NCBI GenBank assembly: GCA_946902985.2
Contig: OX336397.1
Coordinates: 155,055,890 to 155,119,889 of the forward strand
Origin: Meconema thalassinum
Lineage: Eukaryota; Arthropoda; Insecta; Orthoptera; Tettigoniidae
Reading direction: 5' to 3'
Length of the DNA: 64,000 bases
Under the pieces are notes generated by a model that saw nothing but the letters and a program-made list of their open reading frames with translations, was not told where the DNA came from and made no database searches. How positions within the stretch are numbered: position 1 is the first letter of the stretch; every line of letters starts with the position of its first letter. This document shows, piece by piece, positions 1 to 9,843 of the stretch. The position numbers were made by a program, and so were the translations under genes.

Positions 1-236
1 TCAGAAAAGATGAGACAAGGGCCAATTAAGGCGGGAAGTGAAGTTACTCCCTAGACCTCGGATACCCTAATACCGTCGGGGTCGGAAGAGAACAAGAGTT
101 GACCAAGTGAGGTCGACAGGAAAGAAGACGGACAGGAGCCGGCACAAGTAAGTGGAACCAATGCCGGACTCAGCTGGGGCCGCGTGGTCGCCAACCCAAG
201 TCCCACTAGATGTGAGCCCCTGGGGGGCCCCAGTCA
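1..236 (+). repeat. Dispersed repeat I, 3' part
   Basis: The segment matches 30961-31165 closely, sharing the run around 'aagggccaattaaggcggga', the 'gttgacca...gaggtcgacaggaaag' block and the 'cagctggggcc...tggtcgccaaccca' block. The copy is cut by the window edge. The family is not identified; the second copy shows about 500 bp more on its 5' side. Confidence 0.6.
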
Positions 237-540
237 GTGAAGTAACGTCCTACGAGACTAAATGGAGGACAGCCTTGCCTCGATACAGTGAAGTAAGTAA
301 CACGCCAGATGGAAGTACAAGCTGAGAGTAGGCTTCCCGAGATGAGGCGCGGGCTACTGTTCGCTGATTGTTGTTGATGAGTGGGTCGTGACCTCGCGAG
401 CATTGCGGGTCAAAGGTGAAGCCTGACCCATCCTCCCCCACACTGCTTGTAACATGATAACACAGCTCGTCTTGGAACTAGATCTACCATCTAACATTAC
501 AAGAAACTTGCTGTGTGGCATCATTTCAGGCTTTAACTCT
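237..540. other. Unassigned sequence
   Basis: I see no convincing gene or repeat here. Two overlapping minus-strand ORFs of about 65 codons show no recognisable motif. Confidence 0.4.
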
Positions 541-1036
541 GGTTGATTGTTTCCTCAGTTTAGGGGCTGCGACAACGCGGTCATGTAGCCCCGTGTACGT
601 TGGGTGTGTGTAGAATCAGTCTGATTAGTGTATTAGCTGTATTAGTGTGTGTTATCTGTGATTTAGGTAAGGACGGCAGACTATCAATTTCAAGTAGTTC
701 CAATTTTTCTCTACCAAACGCCACTGTCAACGACCAACTAGTTCTGAAATTTGTTACTTGATGCCACCGCAGTCGGCTCCTGGCGACGAACGTTGGAACC
801 TAAGACCGACAGTCAAATCTAACCTATAATTTAGCTTCACACAAGTGTAATCAGAGTAAGGTTCTTTATCATGCCATAAATCTATGACATGGGCCCGCCG
901 GCTTTACTTCCCCTCCGAAGGAAGGCATACAGAGGGATTTTAACGCTCTTAAAAATCCGAAGATTTCGGCCGGGTTTGAACCCGCGACCTTGGGCATAGA
1001 AGATCAGCATGCTAACAACTATGCCACCGAAGCCAC
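541..1036 (-). mobile_element. SINE A copy 1 (tRNA-derived)
   Basis: On the minus strand the element starts with a tRNA-like head: 'gtggcttcggtggc', an A-box-like 'tggcatagttgttagcatg', and the B box 'gcgggttcaaacccggcc'. It continues into a body of about 400 bp ending in 'cagcccctaaactgagg'. Six other copies in the window share this layout. The internal B box is a class III (Pol III type 2) promoter element. No clear target duplication was found for this copy. Confidence 0.75.
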
Positions 1037-1759
1037 TATCAAGGCATACACTCGCCACCGACTAACGGTTAAATCACTAATACGAAGGAAACTCACATTG
1101 AGTAATAAGTGATAGGCTAGGAACGTTTATACCTTCCTAAATAACGTACTACTGTCGACCAAAGTATTATGTGTACTCGAGTTTGAAGGTTGTTTGTGAC
1201 GTAACTAATAGACATACATAAAATCCAATAACATCATCATTTTCGTCGTTCTATTTTACGTGAGTTTATGTAGTTTTGGATTTTTTAGTTTATATTTTAA
1301 TATTTTTTTATCGCAGTTGGAACACAAAAAGTGCCCGTTTTTAAGCGTGTTTCAACCATGTGTCACATTTAAGAATTATTATCTCACAAACCCGTCATCA
1401 GATCGAATACAAATTTTAACACAATATACATTGGAATGTTGTATAACTGGTCTATTAATTGCAAAATTTTGTGTGTCCAAGAAACAAAGTTGTTATCATT
1501 TGTGTAAGGTAACGTTTTCTCGGCTTGGGGTGGTTGGAATATGTAGTTCTTGGTCGCGTTGTAATCCTTATACATCAAAAAGTTATGCTGTATGACTTTA
1601 AAATACGTAAATTTATTCACTTATTTTATATCGGTTATATTTGAACGGAGAAATACGACCGCGCCTCGCTCGGCGTGATGGGCTCCATCTCAACAACGCT
1701 GTACAGCTTACCCCGGAGCGGCTGGCTGGTGAATCATGCCTTAGTTCCACGAACAAATA

Positions 1760-3224
1760 CACACATCAAAAAAAGTTTTGCATCACCTCGGTTCCAAGAG
1801 TTCCGGAACCGTTAAATACAAAGGGAATAGAGATCAACACAAACAACATTTCAGCTCGTTTTATTGCACATGAGACCCACACATTGCATGTTGTACCATC
1901 ATACAGCTAGACTTTCAGCATTTGTGGTCCAGATTGCAGTACACACCACTACCTCTAATACCCAGTAGCACGTCCTCTTGCATTGATGCATGCCTGTATT
2001 CGCCGTGGCATACTATCCACAAGTTCATCAAGACACTGTTGGTCCAAATTGTCCCACTCCTCAACGACAATTCGGCGTAAATCTCTCAGAGTGGTTGGTG
2101 GGTCAAGACGTCCATAAACAGCCCTTTTCAACATATCCCAGGCATGTTCGATAGGGTTCATGTCTGGCGAACATGCTGGCCACTGTAGTCGAGCGATGTC
2201 GTTATCTTGAAGGAACGCATTCACAAGATGTGCACGATGAGGTCGAGAATTGTCGTCCATGAAGACAAATGCCTCTCCAATATTCTGCCGATATGGTTGC
2301 ACTATGGGTCGGAGGATGTCATTCAGGTATCGTAAAGCCGTTTCGGAGCCTTCCATGACCACCAGTGGCGTACGTCAGCCCCACATAATGCCACCCCAAA
2401 ACATCAGGGAACCACCACCTTGCTGCACTCGCTGGACAGTGTGTCTAAGACGTTCAGCCTGACCAGGGTGCCTCCAAACACGTCTCCGACGATTGTCTGG
2501 TTGAAGGCATATGCGACACTCATCGGTGAAGAGAACGTGATGCCAATTCTGTGGGGTCCATTCAGCATGTTGTTGGGCCCATCTGTACCGCGCTGCATGG
2601 TGTCGGGGTTGCAAAGCTGGACCTCGCCATGGACGTCGGGAGTGAAGTTGCGCATCATGCAGCCTACTGCGCACAGTTTGAGTTGAAACACGACGTCCTG
2701 TGGCTGAACGAAACGCATTATTCAACATGGTGGCATTGCTGTCAGGGTTCCTCCGAGCGGCAATCCGTAAGTAGCGGTCATCCACTACAGTAGTAGCCCT
2801 TGGGCGGCCTGAGCGAGGCCTGTCATCGACAGTTCCTGTATCTCTGTACCTCCTCCATGTCCGAACAACATCGCTTTGGTTCACTCTGAGACGCCTGGAA
2901 ACTTCCCTTGTTGAGAGCCCTTCTTGACACAAAGTAACAATGCGGACGCGATCGAACTGCGGTATTGACCTTCTAGGCATGGTAGAACTACAGACAACAT
3001 GAGCAGCGTACCTTCGTCCTGGTGGAATGACTGGAACTGATCGGCTGTCGTACCCCCTCCGTCTAATAGGCCCTGCTCATGCATGGTTGTTTACATCTTT
3101 GAGCAGTTTTAGTGACATCTATGAACAGTCAAAGGGACTGTATCTTGGATACAATATACACAGTCAACGTCTATATGCCGGAGATCTGGGAACCGAGGTG
3201 ATGCAAAACTTTTTTTGGTGTGTG
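1760..3224 (-). mobile_element. Tc1/mariner transposon, copy 1
   Basis: This is a 1465-bp element with TIRs beginning 'cacacatcaaaaaaagtttt' and closing with 'aaaactttttttggtgtgtg'. It is flanked by TA at 1758-1759 and 3225-3226. The TIR homology extends about 38 bp, through 'gcatcacctcggttcc'. It carries one transposase gene on the minus strand, broken by a stop. It sits in the loop of the foldback element at 1152-3712, so it is the younger insertion. A copy differing at only about seven sites lies at 44506-45971. Confidence 0.95.
1955..2980 (-). pseudogene. Tc1-type DD34E transposase, nonsense mutation
   Basis: This is the coding region of a Tc1 transposase, which would cut and paste the element through its TIRs in the nucleus. 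It reads from ATG at 2980 for 201 codons ('MPRRSIPQFDRV' start) and then meets TGA at about 2375. Reading resumes in the same frame to 1955. The corresponding codon in the second copy is CGA (Arg), so the lesion is a C-to-T change at a CpG. The N-terminal half holds two helix-turn-helix regions and a GRPR AT-hook-like motif. 'LFTDEC' gives the first catalytic Asp. The part after the stop has 'FMDDNSRPH' (second Asp) and 'SPDMNPIEHAW' (Glu), with 34 residues between them. About 341 codons would be the original length, typical for the family. Non-functional as it stands. Confidence 0.93.
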
Positions 3225-3734
3225 TACAAACCGATATAAAATAAGTGATTTAATTTACGTATTTCACAGTCATACAGCATATCTTCTTGATGTATAAGGA
3301 TTACAACGCGACCAAGAGCTATATTTTCCAACCACCCCGAGCCGAGAAAAAGTTACCTTACAAAAATGATAACAACTTTGTTTCTTGGACACACAAAATT
3401 TTGAAATTAATAAACCAGTTATACAACATTCCAATGTATATTGTGTTAAAATTTGCATTCGAACTGATGACGGGGTTTTGAGATAATAATTCTTAAATGT
3501 GACGCATGGTTGAAACACGCTTAAAAACGGGCACATTTTGTGTTCCAACTGCGATAAAGAATATTAAAATATAAATTAAAAATTCCAAACCTACATGAAC
3601 TAACGTAAAATAGAACGAGGAAAATGATGATGTTATTGGATTTTATGTAGGTCTATTGGTTACTTCACAAACAACCTTCAAACTCGAGTGCACATAATAC
3701 TTTGGTCGACAGTAGGTGCAGTGATTTCGTGTAT

Positions 3735-3925
3735 GTCTTTATGTTCGACGATGTAAAATGTAAATATCATAAGTCAAAAAACTGTAACTTATCATAATGA
3801 GGGTCATTATAACACTATTTTTCATTATGAAACAGTTTCTCCCACCAATCAGAGCTCAAAAAACAGTTGTGTGACCAATTAGGTAAGAATAGCATCGCAT
3901 CTGCGCTGACTTCCAATGCCATGTT
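3735..3925 (-). repeat. Repeat H, partial copy
   Basis: The reverse complement matches 58080-58215 and 63490-63650, sharing 'gagctctgattggtgggaga' and the 'cataatgaaaaatagtgttataatga' neighbourhood, which itself can fold into a hairpin. Only one end of the repeat is present. Family unknown. Confidence 0.6.
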
Positions 3926-4047
3926 TACCTGCTACAGCACGATCCGCGGTAACTCACCTGCAACATAGAAAGAGAAACATAATTAATAAAATATATCTGA
4001 TTCGATGTCAACAACACAAGGTTTACTGCATAAGCAACAGTGTGTAC

Positions 4048-4590
4048 AAATTACAAACCCAAGTACACTGTGAGTCACAAACATAGGGTGAATCTCATAT
4101 CGGACAGTCAGACGTACACTGTGTATCACAAACAGTGGATCTCATATCGGACAGTCAGACGTACACCGTGTATTACAAACATTGGGTGGATCTCATATAG
4201 GACAGTCAGACGTATTTCGGACAGTCAGACGTACACTGTGTATCACAAACATTGCGTGGATCTCATATCGGACAGTCAGACGTACACCGTGTATTACAAA
4301 CATTGGGTGGATCTCATATAGGACAGTCAGACGTATTTCGGACAGTCAGACGTACACTGTGTATCACAAACATTGCGTGGATCTCATATCAGACAGTCAG
4401 ACGTACACTGTGTATCACAAACATTGCGTGGATCTCATATCAGACAGTCAGACGTACACTGTGTATCACAAACATTGCGTGGATCTCATATCGGACAGTC
4501 AGACGTATTTCGGACAGTCAGACGTACACTGTATCACAAACATTGGGTGGATCTCATATCGGACAGTCAGACGTACACTGTGTGTCATAA
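4048..4590 (+). repeat. 51-bp minisatellite (with ~70-bp variants)
   Basis: About ten tandem copies of a 51-bp unit are seen, with 'gtatcacaaacattg', 'gtggatctcatatcgg' and 'acagtcagacgtacactgtg' recurring. Some units carry an extra ~20 bp made by repeating 'ggacagtcagacgtattt'. Because 51 is divisible by 3, several frames stay open and give artefactual repetitive ORFs of 87-146 codons. I do not consider these genes. Confidence 0.9.
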
Positions 4591-4599
4591 TAGCCCGCA

Positions 4600-4942
4600 T
4601 ATTATCTTTAAATTTGGTATGAGTAGTCTGATATGAGATTCATGCAGTGGCGCCGTACAGAAAGGGCAGAAGTAGCATATTTAAATGTTACATTGGATAC
4701 TTGACGGTGCCTGAATATCGCTCTTGCATTGAGTTTCCACTAATTCACTATAAATTGGCCAATTTGCGCGATAATTCTTCTAAATTCCATCATCTTATTA
4801 TGGAAATCCTCCATCTTGTCATTGACTGAGCCAGCAGAAAAGAAAACTAAGGTTTCGAAAATTCATCAAAGAATAAAAGAAGGCCGTGAATAAATACTCA
4901 ATGTATTGGCCCAAAATATATGCTCAAGAGATTCTGCAAGAT
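4600..4942. other. Unassigned sequence
   Basis: No gene or repeat is recognisable. A 60-codon ORF at 4647-4829 has no motif. Confidence 0.4.
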
Positions 4943-5460
4943 TGGTTGGTTGGTTCCTCAGTTTAGGGGCTGCGACAACGCGGTCATGTAGCCCCGTGTG
5001 CTTTGGTTCTGTGTAGAATCTGTCTGATAACCGGTGTTCTAATTGTGATGGCTGTATTTAGTGTGTGTTTTCTGTTTTTAATTCAAGTAACAACTGCAGA
5101 CATTCGATTTTCAACTAGTTCCAACTTTTGCTACCAAACACCACCGTCAACGACCAACTAGTTCTGAACTTGGTTACTAGATGCCACCACAGTCTGTTCC
5201 TGGCGACGAGCGTTGGAGCCTAAGAGCGTTAGACAAATATAACCTATAATTTAGCTTCACACAAGTGTAATTAGTGGAAGGTTCTTTATCATGCCATAAA
5301 TCTATGACATGGGACCGCCGGCTTTACTTCCCCTCCGAAGGAAGGCATACTGAGGGATGTTTAACGCTCTTGAAAAATCCCGACGACTTCGGCCGGGTTT
5401 GAACCCGCAACCTTGGACATAGAAGCACAGCATGCTACCAACTACGTCACCGAAGCCACG
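4943..5460 (-). mobile_element. SINE A copy 2
   Basis: Same architecture as the copy at 541-1036. The body begins 'ttggttggttcctcagttta' on the plus strand, and the tRNA-like head with its B box (reverse complement of 'ccgggtttgaacccg') lies at about 5392-5460. It is essentially full length. No target duplication was seen. Confidence 0.8.
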
Positions 5461-6340
5461 AATTCCACAATTACCGACAATGAAGTGAATAAAACAGATT
5501 TCTCGGGGCCCGTCACCCATGTGTCGGTCTTGTACAGAATGTTCCACTCTTCTGATGATGTAGAATTAAAAATCGTAAATAATTAACAATTACATTATTG
5601 ATGTGCAAATCTATTTTTTTTTTGTAGGTTAAAAACTCGCCACGTAATAGACAAAGGGAACCAATGATCAAAACATAGCAACATACTGAACCCTTTATCC
5701 TCTGTTGGATAAATGATTCTATGTTTTATTTCTTCAATTAATAAATATTTCCACCAGCATCATGAAAGTAGCCAGACGGAGATGAGGAAATTTCAAGCAT
5801 TTGTTGGAGACAGCGGGGACATACCTGAAGCAGTTTGACAAAAGGCTAAATATTTTAGCTGTGAAAGGATATAGCCTAGCGATGTGTCAGAAGGACAGGT
5901 GTTGGTCACCTCAAAATAGAAGCGACGCGCAGTGAGACATGGTTCTGGTATGTTCATTGTAATATTCGCGCCTAGAAGAAATATGATGCAGTAACGTGAG
6001 TGTCTGATGAAGATAATAGACACTCCTACGACGCCAAGATCTGCTAAAAACCGCCAAGTTACAGAAAATGTGGAACCAATGAGAAATGAATGCCTACGAG
6101 CGCGGCAAGACCAGCTTGGGTACGCGGTGGCTAGCATTCACGCGGGAAATCGCCTAGACAAAATCTCTACGATCGATTCTAGGATTAATGGGCATATTCT
6201 TGACCTGTGCAATGTTACGAGTTCAGTGATATTTATTTCATTCCTGTACCACCATTATTTCGAGAAATTTTTATATAGTTTCCTCCCCCCCCCCATCAAG
6301 ACCTAGGGCCAGTTCATTTATAAGTGGCGTGAAAAGCCAA
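5461..6340. other. Unassigned sequence
   Basis: Nothing recognisable over 880 bp. Opposed ORFs at 5793-6137 (-) and 6007-6306 (+) are near 100 codons but show no motif, and neither has convincing codon bias. Confidence 0.4.
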
Positions 6341-6356
6341 GACAATGACTATTACT

Positions 6357-6508
6357 CTGTGCGTCGACGGACGTAGGCTTTATACTTTTGTTCGTCTGAG
6401 GACGGAACGTATTACATTTTGTGTGTCGTGGACACAGGTTGATTATTACTTTTGTGCGTCTAAGGACGTAGGCTGTTATACTTTTGCGTGTCATGAGGAC
6501 ATAGAAGT
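6357..6508 (+). repeat. Degenerate ~32-bp tandem repeat
   Basis: Five imperfect units each contain GTC...GGAC followed by a T-rich tract ending in 'acttttg', starting near 6359, 6390, 6421, 6454 and 6486. For example 'gcgtcgacggacgtaggc' and 'gcgtctaaggacgtaggc'. The array lies just upstream of the LTR element 1 insertion point. A 78-codon ORF spans it but has no known motif. Confidence 0.55.
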
Positions 6509-6547
6509 TATTGTAAATGTGTTAAATTCAGTGATAGATAGTCACAG

Positions 6548-7859
6548 TGTAACGATTCGATCCCATACCTATTATATTTAAAGGGTTATTCATTTATCAT
6601 GTTATTATTATTATTAATTAGTGCATCCATGAGATGATTTTTATATCAGATAATTGTAAGCGGTTTTTATTATTATAGTCAGAAATATTTTTATTAACAA
6701 TTATTTGTAAAGAGACGAAGTAATATATATATTGCAACAAGATTGCCAATAAGGATCAACCCAATGCGTCACAAACTGAACGACGTAGTAATAATTTCAC
6801 CACGGCAAACTGCGTCATTTTCGAGATGCTAAGAAACCCAATATGAGTAACCATCACGTGCGCACAATCTAGTTCCTTCGAGAAGCAATGGAACATTATA
6901 TTTCACGTATGGTGCAATCAATACGTCACTACTGGAGCCAAGGTACGCGTCAATGAATGGACAAGCCCCAGGTAGAATGGGTGATTTGACTATGAAGTGG
7001 GGGCTGCTTACTACCACGTGACAAGGAAGATATAACCGCACACTCGCATCTACAGAGTCATTAGTGAACGACCACTCATTAGTGGCAGAGCAGCGACAGA
7101 GGTCCACCGACTGCTTTGTGAAATATCATTCATAGCTTTACCATGCATCATGTCTCGACATAATCACCACAATGTTGACAATATACATATAAGCTGACCA
7201 TGGCTTATAGTTGAATACTACAATTAATCTAGAGATGGCAACACAATGGAACGTAGTATGCTGTATCAAATAACATACTACAACATTTTTTAGAAATATG
7301 AAACGCAACATCGAGATCATCTTCCACATTTTTTTATGATGATACTTCAAAAGGGTGAGCAAACAATTAAATATCCGACGTCTCTGTAATATGTAACTTC
7401 AAGATAGATTCAATTCATTAATGTTTATTTCCTTTTAAAATTAATTGCCGCATTGAGTAATTTTAAATTCAATTGTGTGACTATCACTATTCTGTTTTAT
7501 TAATATTTTGTTCTTGAGTCAATAAATTCATTTTCTTTAACGTAATGCCTATTTCTTTCATTGTAGTTAGTACTATAAGGCAATCATGCTCCTTGATTAA
7601 ATACTGGATTGGTTAGATGACTTTGTCTCACCACGACCAGGGATAATTAGGTCTCACTCTACTGCTGATAGCCGAGGATTAATTAATAAATTTCGATTCA
7701 CTGTCTTAAATAGGAATCTGGCGCTCAACAACACTTATTATATTACACTATCACAGGTAAGGTCACACCACAGTGTATATTATTTATTCTTATTATGTTT
7801 GTTAAATAGAACCTTTACAATTGTCATCACCACAGTTAAGGACTTTTAAAAATGTTACA
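6548..7859 (+). repeat. 5' LTR of element 1 (1312 bp)
   Basis: Begins TGTAACGATTCG and ends AATGTTACA, with a 6-bp terminal inverted repeat. It should contain the promoter and polyadenylation site. AATAAA occurs at 7521-7526, but I cannot place the R/U5 boundaries. It shares both ends with the LTRs of elements 2 and 3 but differs in the middle (about 6830-7060), defining a separate subfamily. Confidence 0.93.
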
Positions 7860-7861
7860 TT

Positions 7862-7879
7862 TGGCGCCACAAAGTAGGA
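7862..7879 (+). promoter_or_regulatory. Primer binding site, element 1 (degenerate)
   Basis: TGGCGCC lies 2 nt downstream of the 5' LTR, matching the CCA end of tRNA-Lys(CTT). The remaining bases 'acaaagtagga' depart from the full complement seen in element 3. Confidence 0.7.
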
Positions 7880-8004
7880 CACGAAAACCATTCGGTATTT
7901 AGGAGAGGAGTGTATAATTTCAGTGCAAATTGTCAGTGCTTTTGGGGGACAGTGAAGTGAAGTGAAATTTTGGAAGGGCAAATTTTTATACGGTGTACTT
8001 CGAG

Positions 8005-9843
8005 ATGTCGGAAGAGGAACAGAGGCAGTTGAGAAGTAGGAATAAAGTCGAGAAAGTTAATTATAAGGAGGTTGATAGCAGTAGCGATGTTGAAAGCGTA
8101 GAGAATAATACCAAGATGTCGGAGGTAAATCTTGAGAATAATCCTGAGGTTAACCCTGACAAGAATACAGAGGTACATCCTGAGACTAGTGGTAGTCTAG
8201 AGAAAGAAAAGTCTATAGAGATTCCTGAAGATCCATTAACTGCGCTCATAAAGCAGATGAGTAGAGATTTAAGTGCGAAATTTGATGAGAGTATGAATAA
8301 AAATAGTAGGGAGATGAAAGAAAATATTGGTAGGCTAAATCAAAATATGGAAGAGAATAAGAAAGATAATTTAGAAAGTAGGAAGGAATTCAATGATAAA
8401 TTTGAGAAATTAGATAAAGATATGAATAAAAATAGTGAAGAGAATAAAAGAAATTATTTGGAATTCAATGGTAAATTTGAGAAATTAGATAAAGATATGA
8501 ATAAAAATAGTAAGGAGATGAGAGAAGAGATGGGTAGGCTAAATCAAGATATGAGTGAAAAATTAAATAAGCATAGTCAGGAGTTCAATGTTAAATTTGA
8601 GAAATTAGAAAAGAATTGTCAGGAGTTGAATTTGAAGCTTGATAAGAATAGTCAGGAAATGAGAGAAGAGATGGGTAGACAAAATCAGGAAAGTAGGAAG
8701 GAATTTAATGAGAAGTTTGAACAATTGCATAGAAATAGTAAAACGATCAACCAAAAGCTGGAAGAAAATAGTAAAAAGCTAGACAGTGTGGTTAAGGTAA
8801 ATGAAGGATTGAGTAAGAAGTATGATATGCTACAGGAAAGTATTCAGGGGGTAAAACAGGAGATCAGAGGTGAAATTAAGGAAGTGGTAGAGAAGAAGGC
8901 TAAAGATATGGTTGAAAAAATAGATAAACAATTAGAAGCAGTAGAAAATCAAATTAAGGAAGTTGAGATAGATGTTAATAAGAAAGTAGAATCAGTAAAG
9001 ACAGCCTTTCAGGAGATTTTAGATGAAAGTAGATCGGAGTCAGAGGAAATTTTAGGTAAAAGTTTTAGCAAATTGGTAGAAGCGGAAACTAGGCAGATGA
9101 GAGAAGATTTTGGGGATAAGATTAAGGTATTGAGAAATGAATTAATGGATAAAGAGAGTAATTTTCAAGAAAAGGAGGCGAGATTAAAGAAGCAGATAAG
9201 GGAGGAAGGAAATCAGGATAGAATGAAATATTTAAGTAGTATAAGAGAGACTGAGCTGCCTAAGTTTTCAAATAAACAGGGGTGTCCTATGCAGTTCATA
9301 AATCAGGTGGAGGATAGATTTAAAGAAAGGCTAAAAGATGGTCAAATTGAATGGAAGATGGTAGTAGAGCTATTGGATCAGGCTTTTATAGGAGATACTA
9401 AGGGATGGTTTTTAGTATACAAGCATACCTTAATAAATTTTGAAGATTTCAAAGGTAAATTTATTGAAAAATATTGGAATGAGGATATCCAATCACAAAT
9501 GAGACATATTATTAATTCTGGCAGGTATCAATCTGGGGAAGGGAGTAATATGACTGATTACTTTCTAGAGTATGTACTCATATGTAAACATCTTGACGGA
9601 ATGAATCAAGATGGGGATGTGGTAAGGCTTCTCCTCAGGCATTTCCCACCCAAGGTAAACGTGGCTGCTTGTATACAAATGATCACCACAATTCAGGAAT
9701 TAGAGGGATTGTTAAGCAGATTCGATGCACTCGAAGATTCATACGATATGCCCATATTACAGAATAATCCTGAAAATAATTATTATGATAATAATCAGCA
9801 GGATTATAATGGCAGGGGCCAATATCAGAATAGTAGATGGTAA
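8005..9843 (+). CDS. gag: Gag-like protein with coiled coil and capsid-type domain
   Basis: The ORF encodes 612 aa. ATG at 8005 ('MSEEEQRQLRSR') is the first in-frame ATG; the frame is open slightly upstream but only from a GTG. Residues 1-75 are acidic and polar. Residues about 80-410 are a long charged coiled coil built of repeats such as 'KFEKLDKDMNKNS' and 'EEMGRLNQDM'. Residues about 415-580 resemble the retrotransposon gag capsid family: 'ELPKF', 'GDTKGWFLVYKH', 'FEDFKGKFIEKYW', 'LLLRHFPPKV'. The tail is Asn/Gln/Tyr rich. There is no CCHC zinc knuckle. Its likely role is to assemble particles or package the element RNA in the cytoplasm. It is the only long ORF in the element. The N-terminus is shared with the ORFs of elements 2 and 3, while the C-terminal half is not. 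Confidence 0.85.
   Translation: MSEEEQRQLRSRNKVEKVNYKEVDSSSDVESVENNTKMSEVNLENNPEVNPDKNTEVHPETSGSLEKEKSIEIPEDPLTALIKQMSRDLSAKFDESMNKNSREMKENIGRLNQNMEENKKDNLESRKEFNDKFEKLDKDMNKNSEENKRNYLEFNGKFEKLDKDMNKNSKEMREEMGRLNQDMSEKLNKHSQEFNVKFEKLEKNCQELNLKLDKNSQEMREEMGRQNQESRKEFNEKFEQLHRNSKTINQKLEENSKKLDSVVKVNEGLSKKYDMLQESIQGVKQEIRGEIKEVVEKKAKDMVEKIDKQLEAVENQIKEVEIDVNKKVESVKTAFQEILDESRSESEEILGKSFSKLVEAETRQMREDFGDKIKVLRNELMDKESNFQEKEARLKKQIREEGNQDRMKYLSSIRETELPKFSNKQGCPMQFINQVEDRFKERLKDGQIEWKMVVELLDQAFIGDTKGWFLVYKHTLINFEDFKGKFIEKYWNEDIQSQMRHIINSGRYQSGEGSNMTDYFLEYVLICKHLDGMNQDGDVVRLLLRHFPPKVNVAACIQMITTIQELEGLLSRFDALEDSYDMPILQNNPENNYYDNNQQDYNGRGQYQNSRW

Larger units (their letters stand above)
1152..3712. 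mobile_element. Foldback element with ~484-bp inverted arms
   Basis: The arms at 1152-1635 and 3231-3712 are inverted copies of each other, beginning 'ctgtcgaccaaagtattatg' and ending in its reverse complement. The element is flanked by TA on both sides (1150-1151 and 3713-3714), as expected for a Tc1/mariner-type target. The original loop is about 125 bp (1636-1759 plus a few bases) and holds no recognisable gene. A complete Tc1 element later inserted into this loop next to the right arm. Small ORFs at 1260-1595 and 3270-3548 are the same arm read twice and are not genes. Confidence 0.85.

Noticed and set aside
2250..2793. Plus-strand ORFs inside Tc1 copy 1 (and 44997-45540 in copy 2)
   Set aside because: Shadows of the transposase gene, present in both copies only because the transposons are near-identical.
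3464..3515. CTGATGA followed downstream by GAAAC (also inverted at 1349-1399)
   Set aside because: The interval cannot form stem II and no stem I complement is present. It is part of the foldback arm, not a hammerhead.
4040..4636. Overlapping ORFs of 87-146 codons and a CRISPR-like look
   Set aside because: A 51-bp minisatellite explains the ORFs. There are no unique spacers between the repeats, so it is not a CRISPR array.
6829..7362. 92- and 74-codon ORFs repeated at 13029-13562
   Set aside because: They recur because they lie in the two LTRs of element 1; no motif, and antisense to the element.
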